From contig RFGH01000195.1 in the NCBI GenBank assembly GCA_003696675.1, positions 52,806-116,805 of the forward strand: a stretch of 64,000 bases of DNA. Direction: 5' to 3'. Source of the stretch: Planctomycetota bacterium. GTDB taxonomy: Bacteria > Planctomycetota > Phycisphaerae > Phycisphaerales > UBA1924. Position numbers and translations under genes: made by a program. The notes under the pieces were generated by a model. That model saw only the letters and a list, made by a program, of their open reading frames with translations. It had not been told where the DNA came from and made no database searches. Below, piece by piece: positions 17,474-26,328 of this stretch (its first letter is position 1; every line of letters starts with the position of its first letter).

Positions 17474-17645
17474 ATCATCACCGCCCGAACCTCGCCCCCC
17501 TCGGCGATAATCGCCTACCCCAAAACTGGGCATCAGAACGGCTATCTCTTTTGGAGCGGCGGGGTTGCCAACGCCCGCCCGGGATGGTTCAATGAGCGTC
17601 CCCGCGGCGGACGCCCGCGGCACGCACCGGACCGGAAGGACCCGC

Positions 17646-18125
17646 ATGAACGAGGCCGCCACGCCCCTGGAGACCACCCACGGCTTCGCCCCGCCCACGG
17701 TGGTCCAGTTCAGCGTGTTTCTGGTCAACAAGGTGGGAAAGCTCCTCGACCTCGTCGAGAACTTTGATGAGGCATCCTGCTCCATCTGCGCCATCTCTGT
17801 CCACGAGTCCTCCGACCACGCCGTGGTCCGAGTCATCACCAACAACGCCGCCGAAGCCCGCAAGCTCCTCCGGGAGGACGGCCTGCCATTCGGCGAGCAC
17901 GAGGTCCTAGTGGTCTCCCTGGGCCCGGGCTACAGCCTCTCTCGGCTGTGCCTGCACCTCCTGGGAGCCGAGATCAATATCGCCTTCGCGTACCCCCTCA
18001 TGATCAAGCCCAACGGCGCCCCCACCATCGCCATCGCGGTCGATGACCACACCCTGGCTGGCCAGATCCTCCGCCGCAAGGGATTCACCCTTTTGGGGGA
18101 GGCCGATCTCCCACGAATGCCCTGA
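17646..18125 (+). CDS. ACT-domain protein
   Basis: About 159 aa from the ATG at 17646 (GGAAGGA upstream; the track start at 17565 is too early). The segment QFSVFLVNKVGKLLDLVENF followed by ICAISVHESSDHAVVRVI looks like an ACT-type small-molecule binding domain, and the second half (INIAFAYPLMIKPNGAPTIAIAVDD) looks like a second ACT-like repeat. This suggests a stand-alone amino-acid-sensing regulatory protein; the ligand and partner are unknown. It is monocistronic or followed by the TlpA-like gene 72 nt later. Confidence 0.75.
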   Translation: MNEAATPLETTHGFAPPTVVQFSVFLVNKVGKLLDLVENFDEASCSICAISVHESSDHAVVRVITNNAAEARKLLREDGLPFGEHEVLVVSLGPGYSLSRLCLHLLGAEINIAFAYPLMIKPNGAPTIAIAVDDHTLAGQILRRKGFTLLGEADLPRMP

Positions 18126-18197
18126 TCCCCCGCAGCCGAGTCCGCCGACCGCGGTACACTCCTGCCGGGACGAACTTACCGAACCAAAGGAGTGCCC

Positions 18198-19229
18198 ATG
18201 TCGCGCATACTGATCGTTCTTCTGACCGGGCTCTCCGCCGGTCTCGCCCATGCCAACCCCGACGCCAAGCCGTCCAAGGCCCCAGAGGGCAAGTCGGCGG
18301 ACAAGGTCGCCGCTGAATCCCACAAGACCCTCGCCGAACTCTTCCCCGATGTGAAAAAGCCCGAGCTGTGGATCGGCTCCAAAGCCCCCGCCCTGCAACT
18401 CGCGCATTTCGCCCGCGGCGAGGCCATCACCTCGTTCGAGCCGGGCCAGACTTATGTGGTTGAGTTCTGGGCCACTTGGTGCGGACCGTGCATCGCCGCC
18501 TTCCCCCATGTCGCCGAACTCCAGAAAAAGCACGGCGACAAAGTCCGCGTCATCGGCGTGAACATCTGGGAACAGACCTCCGGCGATGAACGCATCGAGA
18601 TGGTCAATAAGTTCGTCGAGAAGCACACCGAGATGCAGTACACCGTCGCCATCGAGGATGGAACCTCCATGTCCGAGACATGGATGCGCCCCGCGGGGCA
18701 GAACGGCATCCCGGCCGCCTTCATCGTCAACGGCCAAGGCGAGATCGCTTGGATGGGTCACCCGATGGCGATGGACGAGCCCCTGTCCAAGATCATCGCC
18801 GGTGAGTACGACATCGAGGCAGGCGCCAAGGAAACCTGGAACCGCCAGCTCGCGATGACCGCCTTCACCGACCTCCGCAAGGCGGCCATGAGCGAGAACT
18901 GGGAGCGTATGTACGACATCTCGTACGCCCTGACGAACGAGGCCTTCCAGGACGAGCCTTCCGGGCTCAACGCCGTCGCCTGGATGCTCCTCCAAGCGGA
19001 AGGCGCCCCCGAGAAGTGCACCAAGCTCGCCTACAAGGCCGCCAAGACCGGCTGTGAGAAAACCGACTGGGAGGAATGGATGCTGCTGGACACATACGCC
19101 CTGGCCACATTCCGCAATGGCAACAAGGAAGAGGCGATCAAGTGGCAGACCAAGGCCATCGAACTCGCCCCCGACGAAGCCAAGCCCGAGATGCAGGCCC
19201 AGCTTGCATCGTTCACCGCGGAAGGCTGA
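18198..19229 (+). CDS. Exported TlpA-like thioredoxin with helical C-terminal region
   Basis: About 343 aa when started at ATG 18198 (AAAGGAG upstream; the track's GTG 18192 lies inside the Shine-Dalgarno sequence). Signal peptide MSRILIVLLTGLSAGLAHA. The thioredoxin-fold domain spans residues ~60-210 with the redox motif WATWCGPC, so it is probably a periplasmic thiol-disulfide protein. Residues ~215-343 are helical and TPR-like (EEWMLLDTYALATFRNGNKEEAIKWQTKAIEL), not usual for simple TlpA proteins. It ends at a strong terminator shared with convergent trxB. Confidence 0.87.
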   Translation: MSRILIVLLTGLSAGLAHANPDAKPSKAPEGKSADKVAAESHKTLAELFPDVKKPELWIGSKAPALQLAHFARGEAITSFEPGQTYVVEFWATWCGPCIAAFPHVAELQKKHGDKVRVIGVNIWEQTSGDERIEMVNKFVEKHTEMQYTVAIEDGTSMSETWMRPAGQNGIPAAFIVNGQGEIAWMGHPMAMDEPLSKIIAGEYDIEAGAKETWNRQLAMTAFTDLRKAAMSENWERMYDISYALTNEAFQDEPSGLNAVAWMLLQAEGAPEKCTKLAYKAAKTGCEKTDWEEWMLLDTYALATFRNGNKEEAIKWQTKAIELAPDEAKPEMQAQLASFTAEG

Positions 19230-19253
19230 TACGCCCCGACCGACCGCAACAAC

Positions 19254-19280
19254 AAACCCCGGGCCTTGCCCGGGGTTTTT
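19254..19280. terminator. Intrinsic terminator between convergent genes
   Basis: Perfect 11-bp stem AAACCCCGGGC / GCCCGGGGTTT with a CTT loop and further T residues; usable in both directions. Confidence 0.9.
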
Positions 19281-19307
19281 CGTGCGCTCACCATCCGAAT
19301 CGCAGGC

Positions 19308-20294
19308 TCAGGTCAGCCCGCGAGCGCCCAGCCAATGCTCGGCATCGATCGCGGCCTGGCAACCCATGCCCGCCGCCGTGATCGCCTGACGGTACTTGGC
19401 GTCCGCCACATCCCCGGCGGCAAACACACCCGGGATCGTCGTGGCGCTCGACCGTCCCTTGAGATCGATATAACCCGCCTCGTCAAACTCCAACGCGGTA
19501 TCACGCAGAAACTTGGTCGCGGGCGTGTGTCCGATCGCGATGAACAGGCCCTTGACCTCCAGCGTGGACAACTCGCCGGTCACCGTGTCCTTCAGCCGAA
19601 CACCGCTGATTTTCTCATCACCGAGAACATCCACCACGATCTTGTTCCAGAGCACCCGTGCGTTAGGCTTGCTCAGGAAACGCTGCTGCATGACCTTCGA
19701 TGCCCGAAGCTCTCCGCGCCGGTGAATGACGAAAACCTCGCTGGCGAACTTGGTCAGGTAGGTCGCCTCCTCCATCGCCGTATCACCGCCGCCCACCACC
19801 GCCAACGGCTGGTTGCGGAACGCCGGCAAAGCACCGTCGCACACAGCGCACGCGGAGACCCCCCCGCCCGAGCGTGCCAGCCGCATCTCGTTCTCCAGCC
19901 CCAGCCAGTTGGCGGTCGCCCCGGTCGCGATGATCACAGCGTGCGTCTTGATTGTCTTCCCCCCCGAGGTGTGCAGGGTGTGGGGTGAACCGTCCGACGA
20001 AAACTCGCAGCGGACGATGTCCTCACCGATAACCCGGGTCCCGAATCGCTTGGCCTGCTCCTCGAACTTCAGCATCATCTCTGGCCCGGAGATTCCATCG
20101 GGGAAGCCCGGGTAGTTCTCAACATCCGTAGTCAACATCAACTGCCCCCCGGGAAGCACGGGCCCGGGGTCCTGCTTGGGCACGCCGACATAGACCAACG
20201 GATTCAGGCTCGCCCGGGCCGCGTAAATCGCCGCCGTCCAGCCGGCCGGCCCGGAACCAATGATCACGACCTTCTCAATGCCAGATTCGCTCAC
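19308..20294 (-). CDS. trxB: Thioredoxin reductase
   Basis: NADPH- and FAD-dependent flavoenzyme that reduces thioredoxin. I place the start at GTG 20294, where GGAGGAAC lies at ideal distance; this gives 328 aa with the FAD motif GSGPAG at 13-18 next to the N-terminus. The ORF-track ATG at 20351 adds 19 residues with no family match. The redox-active pair is CAVC at 149-152 (commonly CATC), followed by DGALP, and the NADPH motif is GGGDTAMEEA at 167-176. It is isolated from the upstream sigma factor gene by a terminator. Confidence 0.94.
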   Translation of the reverse strand: MSESGIEKVVIIGSGPAGWTAAIYAARASLNPLVYVGVPKQDPGPVLPGGQLMLTTDVENYPGFPDGISGPEMMLKFEEQAKRFGTRVIGEDIVRCEFSSDGSPHTLHTSGGKTIKTHAVIIATGATANWLGLENEMRLARSGGGVSACAVCDGALPAFRNQPLAVVGGGDTAMEEATYLTKFASEVFVIHRRGELRASKVMQQRFLSKPNARVLWNKIVVDVLGDEKISGVRLKDTVTGELSTLEVKGLFIAIGHTPATKFLRDTALEFDEAGYIDLKGRSSATTIPGVFAAGDVADAKYRQAITAAGMGCQAAIDAEHWLGARGLT

Positions 20295-20431
20295 GCCGTT
20301 CCTCCGGGCTTGTTCCGCATCCTTCGGCCGGACCAACGCGGGCCCAGCCATCGCTATTCCGCCTCACCCCTGTTGGGGTGGGAGCCGATCGTACGGTCCC
20401 GACCGACCCCGGCGGGATGGCCAAGCGCACG

Positions 20432-20457
20432 AAAAAGCCCGCGTCGGGGACGCGGGC
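20432..20457 (-). terminator. Intrinsic terminator after the sigma factor gene
   Basis: On the minus strand, a 9-bp stem GCCCGCGTC / GACGCGGGC with a CCC loop, followed by TTTTT. It lies between the sigma factor and trxB. Confidence 0.9.
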
Positions 20458-20487
20458 TCGGGGGATTTCACTCTCGGCCAGCAGACC

Positions 20488-21507
20488 TCAACCGGCAGCG
20501 GAACGGGTCTTGCCGAAGTCCGTAGACTCGCGCCGCCCGAGGTCGGTCGGCCCGGCGTCTAGGTCCTCGAACGCGTCGCTGCGTCGGAAGAACCGGCTCG
20601 GCTTGGAATCATTCAGCCGCTCGTTCAGACGCTGCAACGATTCCTCTACGATCTGGCGGACCCGCTCGCGGGAGATGCCCACCTCGGACGCGATCTCCTT
20701 GAGCGTCAGGGGCTCCTGACCGTCCAGCCCGAACCGCAGGCGGAGAATCTGCGCCTCACGCTCGTCGATGGTTTCCATCAGACGGCGGAGGATATTCAAC
20801 TCCTCGCTGTGGAGGGTCCGTTCCTCCGGGGTTCCGACGCGATGATCCGCGATCATCTCGCTCATCTGCATCAGCCCGCCCTCGGGATCGACCGGCGCCT
20901 GGCTGGGGGCGTGGAACGCCTTGACGGCCCGCCGGATGATCTTCACCTTCTTGACCGGCAAATCCATCGCCTCGGCCAGCTGCTCCATCGTCGGCGGATG
21001 GCCCAGCTCGGCCTCCAGACGACGCGAGTGCATCTTCCACTTGGCGATCAGCTCGACCATATACGCGGGGATGTGGATCGGCTGGTTTGCGTTGATCAGG
21101 GCACGCTTGATCGCCTGCTTGATCCACCAGCTCGCATAAGTGCTGAACCGAGCGCCCTGCGCCGGGTCGAACCCCTCCACCGCCCGCATCAGACCGATGT
21201 TGCCCTCCTCGATGAGGTCGCTCAACGGCAGCCCGCGGTTGTTGTAGTTCTTCGCGATCGACACCACCAGACGGAGATTCGACCGGATCATCCGCTCGCG
21301 GGCGAGCGGGCATTGATCGTTGATGATCCGCCAGCCAAGCTCCCGCTCTTCCTCCGCCGTCAACAGCGGGTAGCGGTTGATCTCCTGGAGGTAGACCTGG
21401 ATGGACGACCGAACGCCCCCTGCCCCGCCGTCTACAGACGACCGAGACCGGGACCTTGCGGGCGCACCCGTACCACGAACACTTCTCTCGCTCACTTTCC
21501 TACCCAC
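20488..21507 (-). CDS. Sigma-70 family RNA polymerase sigma factor, RpoD/SigA-like
   Basis: A 339-aa sigma factor of the primary (group 1/2) type. Region 1.2 is [15 protein letters not shown]; region 2 has [31 protein letters not shown], and [17 protein letters not shown]; region 3 begins [12 protein letters not shown]; region 4 has [15 protein letters not shown] and the helix-turn-helix [19 protein letters not shown]. It lacks the long region 1.1 of proteobacterial RpoD. The start is GTG (21507) or a second GTG four codons later. Whether it is the housekeeping factor or an alternative group 2 factor cannot be settled from one window. Confidence 0.9.
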   Translation of the reverse strand: MGRKVSERSVRGTGAPARSRSRSSVDGGAGGVRSSIQVYLQEINRYPLLTAEEERELGWRIINDQCPLARERMIRSNLRLVVSIAKNYNNRGLPLSDLIEEGNIGLMRAVEGFDPAQGARFSTYASWWIKQAIKRALINANQPIHIPAYMVELIAKWKMHSRRLEAELGHPPTMEQLAEAMDLPVKKVKIIRRAVKAFHAPSQAPVDPEGGLMQMSEMIADHRVGTPEERTLHSEELNILRRLMETIDEREAQILRLRFGLDGQEPLTLKEIASEVGISRERVRQIVEESLQRLNERLNDSKPSRFFRRSDAFEDLDAGPTDLGRRESTDFGKTRSAAG

Positions 21508-21783
21508 CTTTCTGCGGCGAGCGCCGCAAGAAAGAGATCAGGCCGACACAGACTCCGGCCTCCCTACGGTTCGTGAGTCTACACAATCGGTTCCATCGAC
21601 AGAAGCCCAAACTCCCTGAAGAATGGGGAAAATCCGAGTTTCCAAGCCCATCCGACCCTTCGGTTTGGGCCGGTTGGACGGGCTGGCCGAGAAAGTGAAC
21701 AATGTGATCGGCCCATCCGAAATTTTCCTGGCATGGGCCGAAAACCGTGGCACACTGCCCGCCATTTGCCCCCGGGAGGTCCC

Positions 21784-22602
21784 TTGAACCGTGATCTGAC
21801 CGAACTGCTCGAGGAATGGCCCTTCCAGCCCGGGCAGATCAATGTCCGCCTCATTCAGGGGAACGACGGAGAGCCACGGATTCAGGTGCGTCTCGATCTG
21901 GGGCTACTCCAAATGTTCGTGGACGGACGCCCCGACGGGCAACGCCCCCACGGCTTTGACAGCCTCCTCGAGTACCACGAGGCCCGTATCGATGAGCTTT
22001 CCGCCGGGGCCGAACTGGCCGCACAGGGTCAAGACGAGGAAGACGAGGACGAAACGCCCGAGTCCCTGCGGATCCTGACCCCGGATGAGTGTCGCCTGCT
22101 CCGCGAGGAGGCGGTCCAGTATTACCACCGCTACATCGCCCTGCTCGTTCTGGAGGACTATGAGGGCGTGGCCCGCGACACCTCACGCAACCTGCGGGTC
22201 TTCGACCTCCTCAGCGAGCACGCCGCCACCGAGGAAGACCGACGCTCGATGGAGCAGAACCGGCCCTATGTCATGATGATGCGCGCCCGCGCTCTGGCGA
22301 GCATGGCCCTCCGCGACGATGAACCCAAGGCCGCGGTCCACGCCATCGAAGAAGGCATCGAAGCTCTCCGTCAGTACTACATCGACAACGACGCGCTTGA
22401 AGCATTCGAGCAATCCGGCGAGGTCGCCATGCTGCGGGAGATGCGAGATGCTCTGGTGCCCAAACTGCCGCTCTCCCAAAAGGCTGAGCTCCGCCAGCGG
22501 CTCGAGGCCGCCATCGCCGCCGAGAACTACGAACTCGCCGCCATTCTCCGCGACGAGCTGCGACTCATCGGCGGCGACCCCAGCCCGCCCGCGAAGTCGT
22601 AA
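21784..22602 (+). CDS. UvrB/UvrC-motif protein of unknown function
   Basis: About 272 aa from a TTG at 21784 with GGGAGG just upstream; the ATG used in the ORF track lies before this Shine-Dalgarno sequence. The C-terminal ~35 residues (LRQRLEAAIAAENYELAAILRDEL) form a UVR motif, a short helical hairpin used in UvrB-UvrC contact and in Clp adaptors such as McsA. The rest is acidic and helical, with an early LLQMFVDGRPDGQRP segment and tetratricopeptide-like helices (QYYHRYIALLVLEDYEGVARD). A protein-protein adaptor role is possible. It is convergent with the antiporter gene with only five bases between. Confidence 0.82.
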   Translation: MNRDLTELLEEWPFQPGQINVRLIQGNDGEPRIQVRLDLGLLQMFVDGRPDGQRPHGFDSLLEYHEARIDELSAGAELAAQGQDEEDEDETPESLRILTPDECRLLREEAVQYYHRYIALLVLEDYEGVARDTSRNLRVFDLLSEHAATEEDRRSMEQNRPYVMMMRARALASMALRDDEPKAAVHAIEEGIEALRQYYIDNDALEAFEQSGEVAMLREMRDALVPKLPLSQKAELRQRLEAAIAAENYELAAILRDELRLIGGDPSPPAKS

Positions 22603-22607
22603 ACCGG

Positions 22608-24320
22608 TTAGACCGTCCCGGCTTCGCTCGCGGCCGTCGGCAGATTGGGCTGGCACAGACTCAGCACATGATCGGCCAGCACGGTCGCCGCGACCGTTTC
22701 CTCAACGACGACTTCGTCAGCACCGAGCCCCTCGGCCAATGCACGCCTTGACTCGAGCGACACCCGCACCGCGATGTGGATGTCCTCCGAGATCGAGCGG
22801 ATCGATCGAATCGCCCGCATCGTCGCGTCGGAGTCCGGAAGGCTCAGGATCGCGACTTGGGCGTGCTCGATGCCCGCCGATTCGAGCACCTCGCGGTTGG
22901 ACACATCGCCGAACATGATCCGTCGGCCCTTGGCCCGTTCGGCCCGCACCGTCTCCTGATTCATTTCGATCACCGAGCACCGGACGCCCCGCTCCTCCAG
23001 CAGATCGGCGCAGGTGCGCCCCATCACGCCAAACCCACCGATGATGACCTCCGGCGGGTCCAGCGGGCCTGATTCATCCTCCGTCATGCCGTCGCCACGC
23101 AGCCAAGGCGGGCGGCCGACACGCTTCTGGAAGAACGCCCCCACACGCGGCGAGATCTGCATCACCGGCGGAGTGACCACCAGCGACGCGATCACGATGC
23201 CGATGAGCACCGAGGTCTCAGCCGATCGCAGCAGCCCCGCTTCCTGAGCGACCGCGAACACAATCAGCGAGAACTCGCCCGCCTGGGCCAGTGTCAGACC
23301 CAGGCGAGCGGCCAGCGCGGTCTCAGCGCCGACAGCCCACGCCACCGCCGCCGTGTTCAGGAACTTGAAGAGCATCAGCGCCGCGGCACCCGCGGGCACG
23401 ACCCACCACACCGGGGCGAGCGCCTCCAGATCAACCTGAAGCCCGATCGCGGTGAAGAACACCGCAAGGAACAAGTCCCGCACCGGCGCGAGCTGCCCTG
23501 TCAAATGATGGCGGAACGGCGTCGACGACAGCATGAAGCCCGCGATGAAGGCACCCAGTTCGGCGCTCAAACCGAGGGACGCCGTCAGCAGCCCCGCACC
23601 GAGCGCCGAGGCGCCGGCCAACACCAACATCACCTCGTTGCCCCCGAACCGTGCCGCGTCCCGCATCACCCGCGGCAGAACCAGCCTGCCCAGCACGATG
23701 ATCACGCCAACCCCGCCCATCGCGAGCACGGCGTGCGGCAGAATCTCCCCGAGCGAACGCTGTTCGCCCTCGCCCGAGACCGAGGCCGCCAGCAGCGGGA
23801 TCGCCGCCAGATAGGCAATGACGATCAGATCCTGGATCAGCAGCACACCGAGGGAGGCACGACCCGTGGTGGTGTGCATCTTGCGTCTCTGGCTGAGCAA
23901 CTGCAGCACCACCGAGGTCGACGACATCGCCAACCCCATCGCCGTCGCCAGCGCCCCGGGGCCAGAGATCGGCGTGAGCCACAGCAAACCCCACCCCAGA
24001 GCGGTAGCCGTCAGCGTTGTTGCGACTCCGATCGCCACGATTGACGCCGCCCCCTTGCGCAGCATGGTCGAGTCCAGATGCATGCCGATAGAGAACATCA
24101 GCACGATCAACGCCAGGCTGCTGATCTGTTCGACCCGCTCGGGCGATGTCACAAAGCCCAGCCCGCTCGGACCGATCAGCACGCCCGCCAGCAGGTATCC
24201 CGGGATCACCGCCACACGCAGCCGCGAAAGCAGCAGGGAGATCACCCCCGCGCAGGACAGAACAATCAGCAGATCCGTCTGGACCGGAGACACCGCGCCG
24301 CCCGCCGCCAGCGTTGTCAT
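22608..24320 (-). CDS. CPA2-family monovalent cation:proton antiporter with RCK/TrkA-N domain
   Basis: A 570-aa KefB/YbaL-like protein. About 12 membrane segments occupy residues 15-390, including VIPGYLLAGVLIGPSGLG and LSAELGAFIAGFMLSS, the typical CPA2 motifs. Residues ~415-550 are a cytoplasmic TrkA-N (RCK) domain with the nucleotide-binding GGFGVMGRTCADLLEERG. The probable role is K+ or Na+ efflux in exchange for H+, gated by NAD(H) or a similar ligand. The start codon overlaps the mnmG stop as ATGA, so the two are translated together. Confidence 0.9.
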   Translation of the reverse strand: MTTLAAGGAVSPVQTDLLIVLSCAGVISLLLSRLRVAVIPGYLLAGVLIGPSGLGFVTSPERVEQISSLALIVLMFSIGMHLDSTMLRKGAASIVAIGVATTLTATALGWGLLWLTPISGPGALATAMGLAMSSTSVVLQLLSQRRKMHTTTGRASLGVLLIQDLIVIAYLAAIPLLAASVSGEGEQRSLGEILPHAVLAMGGVGVIIVLGRLVLPRVMRDAARFGGNEVMLVLAGASALGAGLLTASLGLSAELGAFIAGFMLSSTPFRHHLTGQLAPVRDLFLAVFFTAIGLQVDLEALAPVWWVVPAGAAALMLFKFLNTAAVAWAVGAETALAARLGLTLAQAGEFSLIVFAVAQEAGLLRSAETSVLIGIVIASLVVTPPVMQISPRVGAFFQKRVGRPPWLRGDGMTEDESGPLDPPEVIIGGFGVMGRTCADLLEERGVRCSVIEMNQETVRAERAKGRRIMFGDVSNREVLESAGIEHAQVAILSLPDSDATMRAIRSIRSISEDIHIAVRVSLESRRALAEGLGADEVVVEETVAATVLADHVLSLCQPNLPTAASEAGTV

Positions 24321-26218
24321 GCCCCCACCCGCTCCCGCTTCGCCCGCTCGACCAGCACGCGCAGCAGCGTGAGATCCGCAGGTGTGATGCCCTCAAGCCG
24401 TGACGCCTGCCCGAAAGTCTCGGGTCGGAACTTCGCCAATGCCTGTCTCGCCTCGGTCCGTAGATCGGTCATGCTTACAAAATCGACCCAATCGGGCAGG
24501 CGGCGTGATTCATGCTCGGCCCGCCGCCGGATCTCCGCTTGTTCCCGCTCGACATACGGCTCGTATCGGGCCTCGGCGTGCAGCGTCCGCACCACCGAAG
24601 GCTCGAGCCCCTCGGAACGCAACGCCACGCTCAATGCCTCCGCTGTGAACGCCGGCTCCCGGCAACGCTGCCAGAGCGTCTTGTCACCCGTCCGCGTCCG
24701 CTGCATGAACGCCCGTCCCCGGGCCAGCCCCTCGGACCTCTTGCGGAATCGTGCGAGCCGCTCGCGCCCAAGATCGTGCCCCTCCAGCAGCCCGAGCCGC
24801 TCCGCCAGCGGTGTCAGCCGGTCTGCCGCGTTATCGCTGCGGAGCAGCAGACGGTGCTCGGCGCGGCTGGTGAACATCCGGTACGGCTCGGTCGGCGTCT
24901 TGGTGACCAGGTCGTCCATCAGCACCCCGATGTAGGCCTCGTCGCGACCCAGCACCACGCGGTCTTCGCCCCGCGCCAGTCGGGCGGCGTTGAGCCCCGC
25001 GATCAGGCCCTGCGCCGCGGCCTCCTCGTAACCGCTGGTCCCGTTGATCTGCCCGGCGAGGAACAAGCCCGGCACCGATCGCACCTGTCCCGACGCGTCG
25101 ATCTGGTGCGGCAGCACGGTGTCATACTCGACGGCGTAGCCGTACCGCAGGATCTCCGCCCGCTCGCAGCCCGGCATCGTCCGCACGATCGTGTCCTGAA
25201 CATCGGTCGGCAGCGAGGTCGCGATGCCATTGCAATAGACCCAATCGCTGCCGATGCCTTCCGGCTCGAGGAACACGCCGTGGCTGGTGCGGTCGGCAAA
25301 TCGCACCACTTTGTCCTCGATCGAGGGGCAGTACCGCGGTCCGACCGAATGGATCTGCCCGGAGAACATCGGTGCACGGTGCAGATTGGCCCGGATGTGC
25401 TCGTGGGCGGACTCGTGCGTGGTGGTCTGGCGGCAGGCGATCTGCTCAAGCACGGGGAACCGGTCGCAGGCCAAGCCCTCGACGCTCCAGCCGCCCGCGG
25501 AGAGGTCGGAGAAGGGGACCGGCTCGGCGTCGCCCCACTGCTCGGGGAGGGCTTCCCAGTCGATCGTGCGCTTGCTCAGGCGGGGCGGGGTGCCGGTCTT
25601 GAGCCGCCCGAGCTCGAGACCGATTGCGCGGAGCGACGCCGAGATGCCCTCGGCCGACGCCTCCCCGTACCGCCCGCCGGGCGTGCGGCAATCGCCGGTA
25701 TGCATCAGCCCGCGCATGAAGGTGCCGGTGGTCACCACGACGGCGTCGGCCGTCAGGCGGGCCTGCCCGCCACTGGGGGTGCGGACGGTCACGCCGGCGA
25801 TGCGGCGGTCGACGCCGTGCTCGGTCAGTTCGAGCGACTCGACCGAGCCTTCGATCACCCGGATCTGGGGTCTGGATGCGAGCAGGGACTGCACGGCGCG
25901 GGGGTAGGCGTGCTTATCGGACTGACACCGCGGGCCGTGGACCGCCGGGCCCTTGGAGGTGTTGAGCACCTTGAACTGGATGCCTGTGGCGTCCGCGGCC
26001 AGCCCCATGAGCCCGCCGAGGGCGTCGATCTCGCGGACGAGCTGGCCCTTGGCCAGCCCGCCGATGGCGGGGTTGCAGCTCATCGCGCCGACGGTGTCGC
26101 GGCGCATGGTGAGCAACACAACGGTTCCGGATGAACCGAGGGCATTCGCTGCGGCCCACGCGGCTTCGGCGCCGGCGTGTCCTCCGCCTACCACGATAAC
26201 ATCGGCTCGGTCGATCAC
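24317..26218 (-). CDS. mnmG: tRNA uridine-5-carboxymethylaminomethyl modification enzyme
   Basis: FAD enzyme that with MnmE installs (carboxymethyl)aminomethyl groups on U34 of certain tRNAs. It has FAD motif GGGHAGAEAA near the N-terminus, CNPAIGGLAKGQLVREIDALGG, GTFMRGLMHTG, and the C-terminal TFGQASRLEGITPADLTLL. I choose GTG 26218 (633 aa, close to the usual ~630); the ORF-track ATG at 26266 adds 16 residues and lacks a ribosome-binding site. The likely partner in this window is the shortened MnmE-like GTPase at 7532-8437. The antiporter gene is coupled downstream. Confidence 0.95.
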   Translation of the reverse strand: MIDRADVIVVGGGHAGAEAAWAAANALGSSGTVVLLTMRRDTVGAMSCNPAIGGLAKGQLVREIDALGGLMGLAADATGIQFKVLNTSKGPAVHGPRCQSDKHAYPRAVQSLLASRPQIRVIEGSVESLELTEHGVDRRIAGVTVRTPSGGQARLTADAVVVTTGTFMRGLMHTGDCRTPGGRYGEASAEGISASLRAIGLELGRLKTGTPPRLSKRTIDWEALPEQWGDAEPVPFSDLSAGGWSVEGLACDRFPVLEQIACRQTTTHESAHEHIRANLHRAPMFSGQIHSVGPRYCPSIEDKVVRFADRTSHGVFLEPEGIGSDWVYCNGIATSLPTDVQDTIVRTMPGCERAEILRYGYAVEYDTVLPHQIDASGQVRSVPGLFLAGQINGTSGYEEAAAQGLIAGLNAARLARGEDRVVLGRDEAYIGVLMDDLVTKTPTEPYRMFTSRAEHRLLLRSDNAADRLTPLAERLGLLEGHDLGRERLARFRKRSEGLARGRAFMQRTRTGDKTLWQRCREPAFTAEALSVALRSEGLEPSVVRTLHAEARYEPYVEREQAEIRRRAEHESRRLPDWVDFVSMTDLRTEARQALAKFRPETFGQASRLEGITPADLTLLRVLVERAKRERVGA

Positions 26219-26328
26219 GGGGAAACCTGCCCGGTTCTGGGTGCTGACCCCTCGGCGCGGGGACATTGTTCTGCTAGCATATGTCGGGCCGGCTCCTTTC
26301 CGGAAGCGCGGTGATTCAGGAGGCTCAC

